Shown here: in pieces, positions 7,627 through 16,300 of the stretch | Numbering within the stretch: position 1 is the first letter of the stretch | How the letters are laid out: the number at the start of each line of letters is the position of its first letter | From: Bacteroidales bacterium UBA5072 | GTDB taxonomy: Bacteria > Bacteroidota > Bacteroidia > Bacteroidales > UBA10428 | Length of the DNA stretch: 35,960 nt | Assembly (NCBI GenBank): GCA_002415855.1 | Contig: DIAS01000007.1 | Coordinates: 1-35,960, forward strand | Direction: 5' to 3' | Notes under the pieces: generated by a model | Told to the model about the DNA's origin: nothing | The model's database searches: none | The model's input: only the letters and a program-made list of their open reading frames with translations | Position numbers and translations under genes: made by a program

Positions 7627-8631
7627 CTACTTTGAACCTATGGCCTGATTAGCCGTAATCGCTATCAGGTCAACGATATCACCAACAGAGCAGCCTCGTG
7701 AAAGATCATTGATCGGGGCAGCCATACCCTGCAGTACAGGACCGATGGCTTCTGCATGACCCAAACGTTGAACAAGTTTATAAGCAATATTCCCGCATTC
7801 AAGGTTTGGGAATATCAGAACATTGGCTTTGCCGGCAATCTCACTGCCGGGCGCCTTCTTTAATCCAATTGATTCAACAATGGCTGCATCGGCCTGCAGT
7901 TCACCGTCAATTTTAAGGGATGGATCCATTTCTTTGGCTATCCGGGTAGCACTCACAACTTTGTCAACCAGTTCATGACTTGCGCTTCCCTTGGTTGAAA
8001 AGCTCAGCATGGCCAGGCGGGGCTCAAACCCGGCAATAGCTCTTGTGGTTTTGGCAGTGGCTACAGCAATCTCAGCCAGCTCCTTATCGGTAGGATTAGG
8101 GTGAACTGCACAATCGGCAAAAACCATCAGGCCATTCTCACCATATTCCCTGTCCTTCAGGAACATTAAGAATGCGCCGGACACAACGGTAATGCCAGGC
8201 AGTGTTTTGACATACTGAAACGCGGGCCTTAATACATCACCGGTGGCATTATCAGCACCGGCCACTTCACCGTCAGCATCACCATATTTAATCATTACGG
8301 TAGCAAAATAAAGCGGATTCTGCAAAAGCTCCAGTGCTTCATCCTTTGTTAATCCCTTTGATTTGCGAAGTTCTGTCATCATGTTGGCATAGGCTTCACG
8401 TTTTTCAGATGTCAGAGGATCAACCAGGGTGGCTTTGCCTATATTCTTTAAACCGAGCTTTCGGGCATGCCCCTCAATGTCTTCTTTTTTCCCCAGGAGG
8501 ATAATGTCCGCTATACCATCTTTCAGAATGATATCGGCGGCTCGGAACGTCCTTTCTTCATAACTTTCAGGTAAAACTATCCTTTGCCTGTTTCTTTTTG
8601 CTTTTTCTTTAATTTGCTCGATCAGATTCAT
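7627..8631 (-). CDS. pta: Phosphate acetyltransferase
   Basis: Converts acetyl-CoA + phosphate to acetyl-phosphate + CoA, supplying AckA. This is the short, single-domain Pta (334 residues; the long enterobacterial form is about 700). Features include RIVLPESYEERT at the N-terminus, VAGADNATGDVLRPAFQYV, the MLSFSTKGSA stretch, DGELQADAA and NVLIFPNLECGNIAYKLVQRLG near the C-terminus. It is the first gene of the operon (pta, dehydrogenase, ackA, ptb, buk), so the promoter must lie in 8632-8868. No exact TAnnTTTG box is seen there on the minus strand. The closest is TTAATTTG near 8741, with one mismatch. Confidence 0.97.
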   Translation of the reverse strand: MNLIEQIKEKAKRNRQRIVLPESYEERTFRAADIILKDGIADIILLGKKEDIEGHARKLGLKNIGKATLVDPLTSEKREAYANMMTELRKSKGLTKDEALELLQNPLYFATVMIKYGDADGEVAGADNATGDVLRPAFQYVKTLPGITVVSGAFLMFLKDREYGENGLMVFADCAVHPNPTDKELAEIAVATAKTTRAIAGFEPRLAMLSFSTKGSASHELVDKVVSATRIAKEMDPSLKIDGELQADAAIVESIGLKKAPGSEIAGKANVLIFPNLECGNIAYKLVQRLGHAEAIGPVLQGMAAPINDLSRGCSVGDIVDLIAITANQAIGSK

Positions 8632-8822
8632 TATCGGTCAGGTGTTAATTGTTTTAAACATATTCTAAAGATAGTCAAAATACCTCTTTTTTGCTGCAAA
8701 GGAACGATAATTTATAGCATCCTGTCGCACCGGCAGCGCAAATTAAGACTATTTTTTTCAACAGAGCGTGATAAATGTCAAGCGTATGAATATTGTAAGG
8801 TACAAGGTAATGGGTAAATCAT

Positions 8823-8830
8823 TAGTTTTG
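8823..8830 (+). promoter_or_regulatory. Possible -7 box for the FAD/Fe-S dehydrogenase
   Basis: TAGTTTTG matches TAnnTTTG and lies 38 nt before the ATG at 8869. No TTG is at the -33 position. The surrounding 237-bp divergent spacer shows nothing else I can support. Confidence 0.3.
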
Positions 8831-8868
8831 TGGTATTCTGAAGAATTTCATATACACGTTGAGATACC

Positions 8869-11820
8869 ATGAAAATGACAATAAAAACAAGGCTTCTGAA
8901 TTACCTGACCAAAGAACTGAAGGGTGATCTGTTTACAGACGTGACCAGCAGGCTGCTTTATGCCACGGATGCATCTGCTTACCGTGAATTACCACTTGCG
9001 GTTGCCCGTCCTGCCAGCGTTGAGGACATTCAGAAACTGATCCGGTTTGCTACTGATAATGATACTACACTGATACCCAGAACGGCAGGTACATCGCTGG
9101 CCGGGCAGGTGGTCGGCAATGGAATTGTCGTGGATGTGTCCAGGTATTTTACCGAAATACTCGAGGTTAATGCCGGCAGTGGTTATGTTCGCGTCCAGCC
9201 GGGGGTTGTGCTTGATGAGCTCAACCTCAGACTGGCTGAGAATGGGTTGTTTTTTGGTCCCGAGACTTCTACATCCAACCGCTGCATGATTGGCGGCATG
9301 GTTGGGAACAACGCATGTGGTTCCCATTCGCTGATTTATGGCAGCACACGTGATCACCTGTTATCGGTAAGTGCACTGCTCAGCGACGGTGAGATGGCGG
9401 TTTTCGAACCTTTAGATAAGAATGCATTCTTTGAGAAGCTGGAGGGCAATCGTCTTGAAAACAGGATTTACCGTAATATCCACGAGATCCTTTCATCACC
9501 CGGTAACCGGGAAACGATATTGCGGGAATTCCCTGATCCGGCCATAAAAAGGCGTAATACAGGATATGCACTGGATTTGCTGATCCCTGCCAGTCCTTTT
9601 ACCGAAAATGGATCGCCTTTTAATTTTTCAACCTTGCTGGCTGGCTCTGAGGGTACTTTGGCATTCAATACCGAGATCAGGCTCAACCTGGTGCCGCTGC
9701 CGCCAAAGGCAAAAGGACTTGTATGTGTGCATTTTCACACGCTTGAGGAGGCACTGCATGCCAACCTGATCTGTCTGAAACATAATCCGGGTGCAGTAGA
9801 ACTTATGGACAGCACAATTCTTGAATGTACCAAGTCCAATATTTCACAGCGCAGAAACAGGTTTTTTGTTCAGGGTGATCCTGGTGCCATACTCATTGTG
9901 GAATTTGCCCGGCAAACAACCGAGGAGATCACGGACATAAGGGAAACCCTGGAGCGGGACCTCAGGAAGTCCGGATTAGGCTACCATTTTCCGCTTGTGA
10001 CGGGCGACGATATCAACAAAGTATGGGCGCTTCGTAAATCAGGCCTGGGTGTTCTTTCCAATATTCCGGGTGATGCCAAACCCGTATCACTGGTTGAAGA
10101 TACTGCAGTACGCCCTGATATGCTGCCAGATTATATTCGCGATATCAAGCTGATTCTGGCACAATACCAGCTCGAATGTGTTTTTCATGCCCACATCGGC
10201 ACTGGGGAGCTGCATATGCGCCCTGTTCTGAACCTGAAAGATCCAAAGGGGGTCGATCTGTTCCGGAAGGTCGCCACAGAGGTTGCCTGGCTTGTAAAAA
10301 AATACCGGGGTTCTTTAAGCGGAGAGCACGGTGATGGAAGGCTGAGAGGTGAATTTATACCGATTATCGTAGGTGATTCGAATTACGAGCTGATGAAGCA
10401 GGTAAAGGGCGCCTGGGATCCCCGGGGAATATTCAACAGGGGCAAGATCACCAATACACCCGCCATGGATTCGTCATTGCGGTATAGCAGCAAAGGCACC
10501 TCCCGGGAAATCAAACCGGTTTTTGATTATTCTTCCTCCCTTGGCTTACTAAGACATATCGAACAATGTAACGGTTCGGGAGATTGCCGCAAATCTGCGT
10601 TGATGGGCGGTACCATGTGTCCGAGCTACATGGCAACCCGGGATGAGAACACCACTACACGGGCAAGGGCCAATGCCTTACGGGAATATTTAATCAACCC
10701 GGATAGGAACACAGGCATGTCTCTGAATGCGGTATATGATTTGCTGGATCTTTGCTTGTCCTGCAAGGGATGCAAATCCGAATGCCCTTCCAATGTTGAC
10801 ATGGCCAAACTTAAAGCCGAATTTCTACAGCACTATTTCGACAAGAAAGGTGTTTCCATGTCTGCCTGGCTTATCGCCCACATTGGTCGTATTCACAGGA
10901 TCAATTCAAGATTCCCGGCATTATACAATACACTGTTCTCCAGTAAAATAATTTCCGCACTGGTTAAAGTGGTCATGGGATTTTCACAGGAGCGTCATTT
11001 GCCCTTGCTTTCTTCAAGAAGCCTCGAATCATGGCTGAAGCAGAATGGATACCTGGGTGCTTCACCAGCCAGGGCAGTCGTGAATAAACCTGAGGTCTGT
11101 CTTTTTCTCGATGAAATCACGGATTACCTGGATGCTGAAAAAGGCATGGCTGCCGCAAAACTGCTTGTCCACCTGGGTTATGATGTCAGGTTTTCACCTG
11201 CGCTGGAAAGCGGAAGGACTTATATATCCAAAGGCTTGTTGCGGAAGGCCCAGGCAATTGCCCGTAAAAATACCCGAATATTCCAGGATCTGCTGGATGA
11301 GAACCATCCATTGGTAGGTATTGAGCCTTCCGCCATCCTGTCGTTCAGGGATGAATACCCCGATCTGGTTGGCCAGGAATTAAGGGAGAGTGCCCGTCGT
11401 ATTGCCAGCTATTGCCTTACCATCGAGGAATTTATCGCCGCAGAGTACACTGCAGGCAGGATTGATCGTGATTTGTTCACCCTTACGTCAGCACATATTA
11501 AATTACACGGCCATTGCCAGCAGAAATCCATTGCCAGTACCGCGGCTGCAAAAATTATGCTTTCAATTCCGCAAAACTATACGGTTGAAGAAATTAAATC
11601 TGGATGTTGCGGGATGGCAGGTGCATTTGGATATGAGGAACGGCATTATGAATTATCCATGAAGATCGGGGAAATGGTTCTTTTTCCATCGGTCCGGAAT
11701 GCTGCACCCGGCACAATTATCAGCGCAGCCGGCAACAGCTGCCGTCAGCAGATTCTGGATGGAACGGGGGTGCAGGCTTTGCATCCGGTTGAAGTCCTGT
11801 ATAACGCTTTAAAGCAGTAA
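8869..11820 (+). CDS. FAD-linked oxidase fused to Fe-S domain (D-lactate/glycolate dehydrogenase-like)
   Basis: A 983-residue fusion of a GlcD-like flavoprotein and a GlcF-like iron-sulfur protein. It is expected to oxidise a 2-hydroxyacid (D-lactate, glycolate or 2-hydroxyglutarate) and pass electrons to a membrane carrier. The FAD-binding_4 domain covers about 45-180 (PRTAGTSLAGQ, then GGMVGNNACGS at 142-152). The FAD-oxidase C-terminal domain covers about 260-530, with HAHIGTGELHMRP (440-452) and GEHGDGRLRGEF (485-496). Cysteines C567, C573, C584 and C629/C632/C635/C639 make the ferredoxin-like part. A CCG-type domain follows (HGHCQQKS near 881, SGCCGMAGAFGYE near 911), with only one full CCG. 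It is divergent from the pta operon. Substrate is not determinable here; D-lactate is my first guess. Confidence 0.9.
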   Translation: MKMTIKTRLLNYLTKELKGDLFTDVTSRLLYATDASAYRELPLAVARPASVEDIQKLIRFATDNDTTLIPRTAGTSLAGQVVGNGIVVDVSRYFTEILEVNAGSGYVRVQPGVVLDELNLRLAENGLFFGPETSTSNRCMIGGMVGNNACGSHSLIYGSTRDHLLSVSALLSDGEMAVFEPLDKNAFFEKLEGNRLENRIYRNIHEILSSPGNRETILREFPDPAIKRRNTGYALDLLIPASPFTENGSPFNFSTLLAGSEGTLAFNTEIRLNLVPLPPKAKGLVCVHFHTLEEALHANLICLKHNPGAVELMDSTILECTKSNISQRRNRFFVQGDPGAILIVEFARQTTEEITDIRETLERDLRKSGLGYHFPLVTGDDINKVWALRKSGLGVLSNIPGDAKPVSLVEDTAVRPDMLPDYIRDIKLILAQYQLECVFHAHIGTGELHMRPVLNLKDPKGVDLFRKVATEVAWLVKKYRGSLSGEHGDGRLRGEFIPIIVGDSNYELMKQVKGAWDPRGIFNRGKITNTPAMDSSLRYSSKGTSREIKPVFDYSSSLGLLRHIEQCNGSGDCRKSALMGGTMCPSYMATRDENTTTRARANALREYLINPDRNTGMSLNAVYDLLDLCLSCKGCKSECPSNVDMAKLKAEFLQHYFDKKGVSMSAWLIAHIGRIHRINSRFPALYNTLFSSKIISALVKVVMGFSQERHLPLLSSRSLESWLKQNGYLGASPARAVVNKPEVCLFLDEITDYLDAEKGMAAAKLLVHLGYDVRFSPALESGRTYISKGLLRKAQAIARKNTRIFQDLLDENHPLVGIEPSAILSFRDEYPDLVGQELRESARRIASYCLTIEEFIAAEYTAGRIDRDLFTLTSAHIKLHGHCQQKSIASTAAAKIMLSIPQNYTVEEIKSGCCGMAGAFGYEERHYELSMKIGEMVLFPSVRNAAPGTIISAAGNSCRQQILDGTGVQALHPVEVLYNALKQ

Positions 11821-11836
11821 GGAAGATACATTAGAA

Positions 11837-11872
11837 TTCGCTCAGCGTGAATGACCTATCAGGTTGAGCGAA
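11837..11872. terminator. Hairpin between convergent genes
   Basis: TTCGCTCA (11837-11844) pairs with TGAGCGAA (11865-11872) across a 20-nt loop, between the stops of the dehydrogenase and the response regulator. There is no U-run, so a bidirectional terminator role is only suggested by position. Confidence 0.35.
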
Positions 11873-11895
11873 GTTTATACCGATGGTTGCGACAA

Positions 11896-12540
11896 CTATA
11901 CCTCGATCATCTTGTGCTTGATGGCATATATTACAAGACTCGCAGCATTCCTGGTATTGGTCTTGGTCAACAGACTAGCGCGGTGGTGATCAACTGTGCG
12001 CTTACTGATAAAAAGCTGATCGGCAATTTCCTGATTCGACAGTCCCTTGCAAATGAGCAACAATACCTCAAGTTCCCTGTCAGACAGTGCAATCAGAGGT
12101 TCTGCCTGTACGGGCTTGGATTTAAACCGGTTCACGAGCCGGTACAGGATCTCTTCCGTGAAGTAATTGTTTCCCTGTACCACAGCATTTATAGCCTTCT
12201 TCACCTCTGAGAATTCAGAATTCTTTAACAGGAATCCACAAACACCTGCGTCCACCATCTTCTGGAAATACTCCTCATCACCATACATCGACAATGCCAG
12301 GATCTTTAAATCGGGAAACAATTCGAGTGCCTTACTGGTTGCTTCAATACCATTAACCTTTGGCATCTCAATATCCATTAATACCAAATCGGGCCGGCAG
12401 GTTTTGATCATGCTGAGAAATACCTCCCCATCCGAGGCTTCCCATACTTCGTTCACCTCTTCCAGATTCTTTAACAGTATTTTAAGTCCCTCGCGAAACA
12501 GCTTATGGTCATCAACGATCAAAAGATTAAGCTTTTCCAT
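11896..12540 (-). CDS. NarL/FixJ-family response regulator
   Basis: A 214-residue two-domain regulator. The receiver has the acidic pair D10/D11, phospho-acceptor D56 (LVLMDIEMP) and K106 (FLLKNSEF). A LuxR-type helix-turn-helix runs from about 150 to 207 (LSDRELEVLLLICKGLSNQEIADQLFISKRTVDHHRASLLTKT). It should be phosphorylated by the kinase encoded just upstream, since the two genes overlap by 14 nt. Targets are unknown. The CAATTG dyad in the operon's own upstream region (13573-13610) is a candidate autoregulatory site. No odd residues. Confidence 0.95.
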   Translation of the reverse strand: MEKLNLLIVDDHKLFREGLKILLKNLEEVNEVWEASDGEVFLSMIKTCRPDLVLMDIEMPKVNGIEATSKALELFPDLKILALSMYGDEEYFQKMVDAGVCGFLLKNSEFSEVKKAINAVVQGNNYFTEEILYRLVNRFKSKPVQAEPLIALSDRELEVLLLICKGLSNQEIADQLFISKRTVDHHRASLLTKTNTRNAASLVIYAIKHKMIEV

Positions 12541-13492
12541 GTGAGGCTGTTTTAGTTTTTGTTTTTAATACAATGCTGGTCATCATCCCATTGGGCCTGA
12601 TCCTTTTAAATTCAATATCACCGTTCAATGCCTTAAGTCGCGAATGCATATTCGATATTCCCATACCGCTCATCTGGAATCCATCATCCGGATTAAAACC
12701 TATACCATCATCAAAATACTGGATAATGAGCCTGTTTTCATGGCTGTGAATCAGCAGCGAAACATTGGTTGCAGAAGCATGTTTGACGGTATTTTGAAAA
12801 AGCTCGCAAATGATCCTGTACAAATTGGTTTCAACCTGACTCTCAAAACGAGTATTTTCGATATTGCTGCTGAAAGTAATCTCAATCTTTCCCAGACGGG
12901 TAATATTTTCAATAAAGGAGTTTATGGCACTTGTAAGTCCGAAACTTTCGAGAATATGGGGACTTAAGTTGTTGGATGTATACTTCAGCGAGGTAATGGA
13001 TTCATTGATCAGACTGCTGATGTTGTCAATGACTGTTCGGTTGAAGCCGGTAATCTGCGACTTGTCCAAGGCGGAAACCGACATTTTGATGTTCGACAGG
13101 AGGGGACCTATACCGTCATGAAGATCTTTTGCGAGCTGTCTTCTTTCCTTTTCCTCGGTTTGCATGATAGCCTGCAGTACTCTGTTTTCAGACTCCCGGC
13201 GAAAATCATCAATACGTTTCAATGATTTAAAAAGCTGTTTGATAAATAAAACCCCTGCCAGCAGCAATGCTGCAATAAGAATTTCAAGGAGCCGGTAAAT
13301 GAGGTATATTTCTGCCTGTACCTCCTTATAATAAAAAGGGACAAGATCGAGGATCCCCCGCAGGGCAATCAGCAGAAATGCTATGGAAATAAAGATCCAG
13401 CTTATATTGAACTTGGTTTGTTTGGTAAGGCCAAGCGCTATAAATGCTGCAATAAGCTGAAATACGATCGAAATGATTAAAGCTGCTTTCAT
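12527..13492 (-). CDS. NarX-type membrane sensor histidine kinase
   Basis: A 321-residue kinase with three predicted membrane helices (about residues 3-22, 29-50 and 65-87), no extracytoplasmic sensor domain, and a short coiled-coil linker. The HisKA_3 dimerisation domain has H125 in KDLHDGIGPLLSN. The ATPase domain has the N box (ELFQNTVKHA), DDGIGF and GMGISNMHSRL. Signal input therefore comes through the membrane helices or from the cytosol. A TTG nine codons upstream (13519) would extend the frame, but it falls inside the -7 box at 13517-13524, so I chose the ATG at 13492. It overlaps the response regulator gene by 14 nt. Confidence 0.92.
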   Translation of the reverse strand: MKAALIISIVFQLIAAFIALGLTKQTKFNISWIFISIAFLLIALRGILDLVPFYYKEVQAEIYLIYRLLEILIAALLLAGVLFIKQLFKSLKRIDDFRRESENRVLQAIMQTEEKERRQLAKDLHDGIGPLLSNIKMSVSALDKSQITGFNRTVIDNISSLINESITSLKYTSNNLSPHILESFGLTSAINSFIENITRLGKIEITFSSNIENTRFESQVETNLYRIICELFQNTVKHASATNVSLLIHSHENRLIIQYFDDGIGFNPDDGFQMSGMGISNMHSRLKALNGDIEFKRIRPNGMMTSIVLKTKTKTASHGKA

Positions 13493-13516
13493 CAGGTTCA
13501 ACAGTAATGCCCCCTG

Positions 13517-13548
13517 CAAATGTAGCTAATTTTAATTGCCTTAAGCAA
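13517..13548 (-). promoter_or_regulatory. Promoter of the two-component operon
   Basis: On the minus strand TACATTTG (13524-13517, followed by CA) matches TAnnTTTG. A TTG (13548-13546) lies 21 nt further upstream as a -33 element. It would start transcription about 18 nt before the ATG at 13492, which supports that start codon. Confidence 0.55.
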
Positions 13549-13572
13549 CAGCCGGTTTTTTGGAAAATACCA

Positions 13573-13610
13573 ACAATTGCTGTGAAAAAGTTTTAATTAT
13601 CAGCAATTGT
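13573..13610. promoter_or_regulatory. CAATTG inverted-repeat operator candidate
   Basis: Perfect 10-nt inverted arms, ACAATTGCTG (13573-13582) and CAGCAATTGT (13601-13610), are spaced by 18 nt. Each contains the self-complementary hexamer CAATTG, and the two hexamer centres are 30 bp apart, close to three helical turns. It sits in the divergent spacer upstream of both the two-component operon and the small gene at 13631. Confidence 0.45.
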
Positions 13611-13613
13611 ATT

Positions 13614-13621
13614 TAAATTTG
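13614..13621 (+). promoter_or_regulatory. -7 box for the small gene at 13631
   Basis: TAAATTTG matches TAnnTTTG exactly. Transcription would then begin near 13628, only a few bases before the ATG at 13631 and 18 before the ATG at 13646, so it bears on which start is used. No TTG is seen at -33. Confidence 0.4.
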
Positions 13622-13630
13622 AATAGTACA

Positions 13631-14032
13631 ATGAAATTTAATACCATGCAAGAGGAAAAGCCTTATCGGATCAAGTTTGATTACCGTGAAAAATACCTGT
13701 TTGCACATGTTTTCGGAGAAAAAGATTCACTCGATATTTCTCTACAGTTTTGGCAGGAAATTTTCAATGAATGTGAAGCAAAAAACTATAAAAGAGTGCT
13801 GATTACTGAAAACTTCAGGAATAATATCTCTGCCATTGATATGTATATACTGGGGGAGAAACTCATAGAAATGGCATCGAAAAACACCTGTGTGGCTTTC
13901 GTCGACAGTCAGATCCAGCAGCTTGAAATGAATAAGTTTACCGAAACGGTCATTTACAACAGGGGGGGTAAGGGAAAAGCATTTGCCGATATAAAAGAAG
14001 CTGAAGCCTGGTTACTTGACCAGGAGGGATAA
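13631..14032 (+). CDS. Small STAS-like hypothetical protein
   Basis: A 133-residue cytosolic protein with no signal peptide or membrane helix. The pattern (YRIKFDYREKYLFAHVFGEKDSLDISLQFWQEIFNECEAKNYKRVLITENFRNN, ending KAFADIKEAEAWLLDQEG) alternates short strands and helices. It resembles the SpoIIAA-like/STAS proteins common in Bacteroidota, where the last helix reads EAWLL. That match is from memory and tentative. Two start codons are possible, 13631 and 13646. The promoter box at 13614 slightly favours 13646, which would give 128 residues. It is divergent from the two-component operon and may share its control region. Confidence 0.65.
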   Translation: MKFNTMQEEKPYRIKFDYREKYLFAHVFGEKDSLDISLQFWQEIFNECEAKNYKRVLITENFRNNISAIDMYILGEKLIEMASKNTCVAFVDSQIQQLEMNKFTETVIYNRGGKGKAFADIKEAEAWLLDQEG

Positions 14033-14214
14033 TTTCCAGAAAGCCCTTGTCCTCGTATACCTGAAACCTGGCAATCTCACCCGGACCTTACCGGGAATAA
14101 TCATTTTAACTTTTCACCGGTTATATCGTATAAAGAACTGTCAACGACCAATTCTGTTGGTATGTCTTTAGAAATCAATTATTTAATTATTTTCTGACTT
14201 AAAAGGATCTTGTT

Positions 14215-15231
14215 ATGGTATTTGACCGGATGAAAGAAAAAGTGAAAATCACCTGTTTATCCTGTTTGTTCTTGTTTGTATTGTCGACCGGAACCGCCTC
14301 GCCTCAGAACTCTTCCAACCTGTTTACCGCTGAACTCAACATAAAGTTTGACGGTGCTGAGTTGAAAAGACTGGAGCGGGCAGCAGATCTCCTGAATGAT
14401 GCTGACCTTCTGCTTGCGGAGGCTAATAATCAATATAGTGTTTTGACCGATCTTGAGAAGAAGGAAAGAGTGTCCTCATCTTACAACAGCGCGCTTAAAA
14501 AGCTCTTTGAAAGCTCTGAGACTTATAAAGAAGCCTACGGCCTGGCATTCTCCGTTTTTAATGATAAGAATCAGAACTTCTGGCAGAAAATGAACCGTTC
14601 CAATCATCGTGCATCTGGTATGGAAAAGGCAAGGTATTATGAGGGATCGGCATTAAAATGCCAGAACCGGTCCCTGATCAGACGCCAGCAGGTCATGGAA
14701 AGTGATCGTTTTGAATATTCCCTTGAAATCATGAATGATGCTGTTGAATATGAAAAGCTAGCCGTAAGGGATCAGGGGAGGGCACTCCAGATCTGTGTTG
14801 ACTATCCTGTAGAATACAATTATGGCTGGGATGATGATAAAAGCCTTGAGGAAATTGTTCAGATCATGAAAGATCCGATTGTCCATGAACCACCTGAAGA
14901 CATTTTTGCAACAGTGAACACTGAAACCAAGGTGGATTCCGCACTTTTGAAGGAAATCATTTTCAAGGTTCAGATCGCAGCACACACAGTACCGCTCTCA
15001 GCCGAGTATCTGAACCTGATTTACAAAGGTGATATCCCCATTGACATGATCTATGAGGAAGATTGGTATAAATACTCCATCGGGAGGTATAAAACACTCG
15101 ATGAGGCAGAAGCTACGCGACGCGAAAGCAATATCAAAAAGGCTTTTGTTGTAGCCTACCGTGAAGGCAGAAAGATCAGCACGCAGGATGCCCAGCTATG
15201 GCTTGAAAAACAGAAAACAGCTGAACCCTGA
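14215..15231 (+). CDS. Secreted protein with C-terminal SPOR-like domain
   Basis: A 338-residue protein with an N-terminal export signal (CLSCLFLFVLSTGTASPQN, about 10-30), then a long helical, charged region (about 40-210). The C-terminal domain at about 250-325 (FKVQIAAHTVPLSAEYLN, EEDWYKYSIGRYKTLDEAEATRRESNIKKAFVVAYREG) has the strand-helix order and the KVQI, YKYSIG and FVVAY marks of SPOR-like domains, which bind denuded peptidoglycan in the periplasm. A good AAAAGGA ribosome site lies 7 nt before the ATG. Its TGA at 15229-15231 abuts the stop of rlmN with no base between. Function of the helical part is unknown. Confidence 0.75.
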   Translation: MVFDRMKEKVKITCLSCLFLFVLSTGTASPQNSSNLFTAELNIKFDGAELKRLERAADLLNDADLLLAEANNQYSVLTDLEKKERVSSSYNSALKKLFESSETYKEAYGLAFSVFNDKNQNFWQKMNRSNHRASGMEKARYYEGSALKCQNRSLIRRQQVMESDRFEYSLEIMNDAVEYEKLAVRDQGRALQICVDYPVEYNYGWDDDKSLEEIVQIMKDPIVHEPPEDIFATVNTETKVDSALLKEIIFKVQIAAHTVPLSAEYLNLIYKGDIPIDMIYEEDWYKYSIGRYKTLDEAEATRRESNIKKAFVVAYREGRKISTQDAQLWLEKQKTAEP

Positions 15232-16287
15232 TTATAATTGGTCTCCGGAATTGGTGATGTTGCCCTCCAGTTGTTTCTTAGTCGACAGCATGCCACACGC
15301 TGCAAAAATGTCCCTTCCCCTGGAAGCCCTGATCGTGGTCAGCAAACCTTTTTCATTCAGCCTTGATTTGAACCACTGAATGGTTTCCTCATCCGAAGTT
15401 TCATAGGGAACGCCGGGAATTGCATGATACCGGATGAGATTAATCCTGCACCGCAACCCATTCAATAACCGGGTCAATCCATTAATATGCCGGGCTGTAT
15501 CGTTAATTCCCTTGAACATAATGTATTCAAATGAAATACGACGCTGCCTGTCCTGACCATTCATCTTCAGGAAGTCAACCACTCGCTTAATTGGAAATAT
15601 TCTCTCCACCGGCATGAGGCCGGCACGTTCCGAATCAAAGGGGGAATGCAAACTGACGGCCAAGTGGCACCGGCTCTTGCTCAGGATCTTTTCAAGACCC
15701 GGAATGATCCCTATCGTTGACACAGTGATACGTGATGGACTGATGCCAAGGCCATATGTGGACGTCATTATTTCTAAGGCTTTCAGGATGTTTTCCGTAT
15801 TGGCCAGCGGCTCACCCATACCCATAAACACATAGTTGGTCAGTGTCTCTTTTTCAGGGAGCGACATGACCTGGTTCAATATTTCACCCGCTGAAAGGTT
15901 CCCCAGAAAGCCCTGTTTCCCGGTCATACAAAATGTGCAGCCCATTTTGCATCCTACCTGAGAGGATAAGCATAACGTGGAACGGTCATCATCGGGTATT
16001 AAGACGGTCTCAATGAATTTGCCGTTTTTAACAGGAAAGAGATACTTCTTTGTGCCATCAAGTGATACCTGGACATCAGTAAAGCCACTCAATCCGATTT
16101 GGAAGTGTTCCTCCAACAGCAGGCGTGTGGCCTTTGGCAGATTCGACATATCACTGAAAGCGGTAATGCCTTTTCTATAAAGCCAATCTGTTAACTGAAC
16201 CGGAGTGAAAGATGGAAAACCGAACTTCTTTGATAATTCACGGATCTCATCCTGCGTTAAGCCTATAATATTTTCCTTTTCTGTCAT
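15232..16287 (-). CDS. rlmN: Dual-specificity RNA methyltransferase RlmN
   Basis: Radical SAM enzyme that adds the C2 methyl group to A2503 of 23S rRNA and A37 of some tRNAs. The 351-residue length is standard. The cluster motif CxxxCxxC is C113/C117/C120 (CKMGCTFC). The tail holds ASRGRDIFAACGML, which carries the second catalytic Cys of the methyl-transfer mechanism. Other family marks are VFMGMGEPLAN and LAVSLHSPFDSER. The promoter is proposed at 16322-16329, inside the loop of a dyad. The gene ends base-to-base against the convergent SPOR-like gene. Confidence 0.97.
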   Translation of the reverse strand: MTEKENIIGLTQDEIRELSKKFGFPSFTPVQLTDWLYRKGITAFSDMSNLPKATRLLLEEHFQIGLSGFTDVQVSLDGTKKYLFPVKNGKFIETVLIPDDDRSTLCLSSQVGCKMGCTFCMTGKQGFLGNLSAGEILNQVMSLPEKETLTNYVFMGMGEPLANTENILKALEIMTSTYGLGISPSRITVSTIGIIPGLEKILSKSRCHLAVSLHSPFDSERAGLMPVERIFPIKRVVDFLKMNGQDRQRRISFEYIMFKGINDTARHINGLTRLLNGLRCRINLIRYHAIPGVPYETSDEETIQWFKSRLNEKGLLTTIRASRGRDIFAACGMLSTKKQLEGNITNSGDQL

Positions 16288-16300
16288 TTACTAAAAATAA

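Noticed and set aside
11851..12210. A 119-codon open frame on the plus strand
   Set aside because: It begins in the hairpin region and then lies antisense to the response regulator.
14033..14214. CCCGG/CCGGG hairpin near 14080-14095 as a terminator
   Set aside because: The stem is only 5 bp, with no U-run directly after it. The rest of the spacer shows nothing.
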